Below are positions 63,645-64,000 of a DNA stretch of 64,000 nucleotides, one piece after another. The translations under genes and the position numbers were made by a program. This DNA comes from Brucellaceae bacterium (lineage in GTDB: Bacteria > Pseudomonadota > Alphaproteobacteria > Rhizobiales > Rhizobiaceae). The stretch is taken from NCBI GenBank assembly GCA_020637775.1, contig JACKJV010000012.1, positions 28,812-92,811 on the forward strand, read 5' to 3'. Below the pieces are notes generated by a model that did no database searches, had not been told where the DNA came from, and saw nothing but the letters and a program-made list of their open reading frames with translations. The first letter of the stretch is position 1. Every line of letters starts with the position of its first letter.

Positions 63645-64000
63645 TTACGCATTTTCGCGGCGGCGGCCGCCCTGATTGTCGCCTTCGACGGCGCGGCGCT
63701 CGGAGGCAAGCGGATCGTGCTCAAGGATCTCGCCCTTGAAGACCCAGACCTTGATGCCGCAGATGCCATAGGCCGTTTCGGCTTCGGCAAAACCGTAGTC
63801 GATATCGGCGCGCAGCGTGTGCAGCGGAACGCGGCCTTCGCGGTACCACTCGGTCCGCGCGATTTCCGCGCCACCGAGACGGCCGGCGCAGTTGATGCGG
63901 ATGCCCTCGGCACCCAGGCGCATCGCCGACTGCACCGCGCGCTTCATCGCGCGGCGGAAAGCAACGCGGCGCTCAAGCTGCTGCGCGATCGACTGAGCCA
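63645..64000 (-). CDS. rpsC: 30S ribosomal protein S3 (partial, C-terminal part)
   Basis: The window ends inside this gene. The visible part reads [20 protein letters not shown], then [20 protein letters not shown] and [15 protein letters not shown], the second KH-linked C-terminal domain of S3. S3 sits at the mRNA entrance. The S10 operon genes that should precede it lie beyond 64000. Confidence 0.97.
   Translation of the reverse strand, partial: AQSIAQQLERRVAFRRAMKRAVQSAMRLGAEGIRINCAGRLGGAEIARTEWYREGRVPLHTLRADIDYGFAEAETAYGICGIKVWVFKGEILEHDPLASERRAVEGDNQGGRRRENA

Overview
The window looks like a chromosomal segment from a high-GC alphaproteobacterium of the order Hyphomicrobiales (Rhizobiales), in or near Rhizobiaceae/Phyllobacteriaceae. 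The reasons are: a MipZ division ATPase, ClpS-ClpA next to a phasin, an ATP12 chaperone, a DUF1489 protein, nnr-glnB-glnA linkage, the block tgt-queA-two cyclophilins-coaD-gyrA-marC-ssb-uvrA, and an S10/spc/alpha ribosomal cluster that contains secY-adk but not rpsD. Almost everything is housekeeping. I see no tRNA, rRNA, CRISPR array, transposase, integrase or prophage.

Layout. 1-2.6 kb: membrane proteins (a partial gene, a PAP2-family protein, AzlC/AzlD). 2.7-6.2 kb: clpA, clpS and a phasin with a well-formed promoter. 6.4-9.6 kb: a periplasmic D,D-carboxypeptidase with a SPOR domain, a small unknown gene, mipZ and DUF1489. 9.6-12.8 kb: sdaA, small proteins, YdcF. 12.8-19.5 kb: MscS channel, aldo/keto reductase, acyltransferase-like membrane protein plus ICMT-like methyltransferase, MerR regulator, MgtE transporter, DUF4864 and DUF2177. 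19.6-24 kb: queuosine genes tgt and queA, two cyclophilins, coaD. 24.4-34.1 kb: gyrA, marC, ssb, a LuxR-type HTH/DUF4019 membrane protein, uvrA. 34.2-37.2 kb: hsp20, a small lower-GC insert flanked by a duplicated 3' end of nnr, and intact nnr. 37.6-44.8 kb: glnB-glnA, then a five-gene branched-chain amino acid type ABC importer. 44.9-53.3 kb: ATP12, HAD phosphatase, EamA transporter, RluC, CrcB, small envelope genes, flavodoxin, RarA, DegP. 53.5-64 kb: the ribosomal protein cluster on the minus strand, cut off inside rpsC.

How the genes work together. Nitrogen: a sigma-54 type promoter precedes glnB-glnA, and an amino acid or amide ABC importer follows, so assimilation and uptake sit side by side. 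Stress and repair: ssb has an exact alphaproteobacterial LexA box and uvrA a one-mismatch box; hsp20 has a leader that can hide its ribosome binding site in a hairpin. Protein quality control is represented by ClpA/ClpS, DegP, Hsp20 and cyclophilins. Carbon storage: the phasin promoter carries a palindrome between its -35 and -10 boxes, as expected for a PhaR-like repressor.

Most unusual points: (1) the diverged direct repeat of the nnr 3' end around a foreign-looking insert; (2) a Tgt enzyme that lacks three of the four canonical zinc ligands; (3) the SD-sequestering hsp20 leader; (4) the HTH-membrane-DUF4019 protein lodged between ssb and uvrA; (5) strong unexplained hairpins upstream of mgtE, between queA and tgt, and between nnr and glnB. 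I do not see a clear new multi-gene defence or biosynthetic system.
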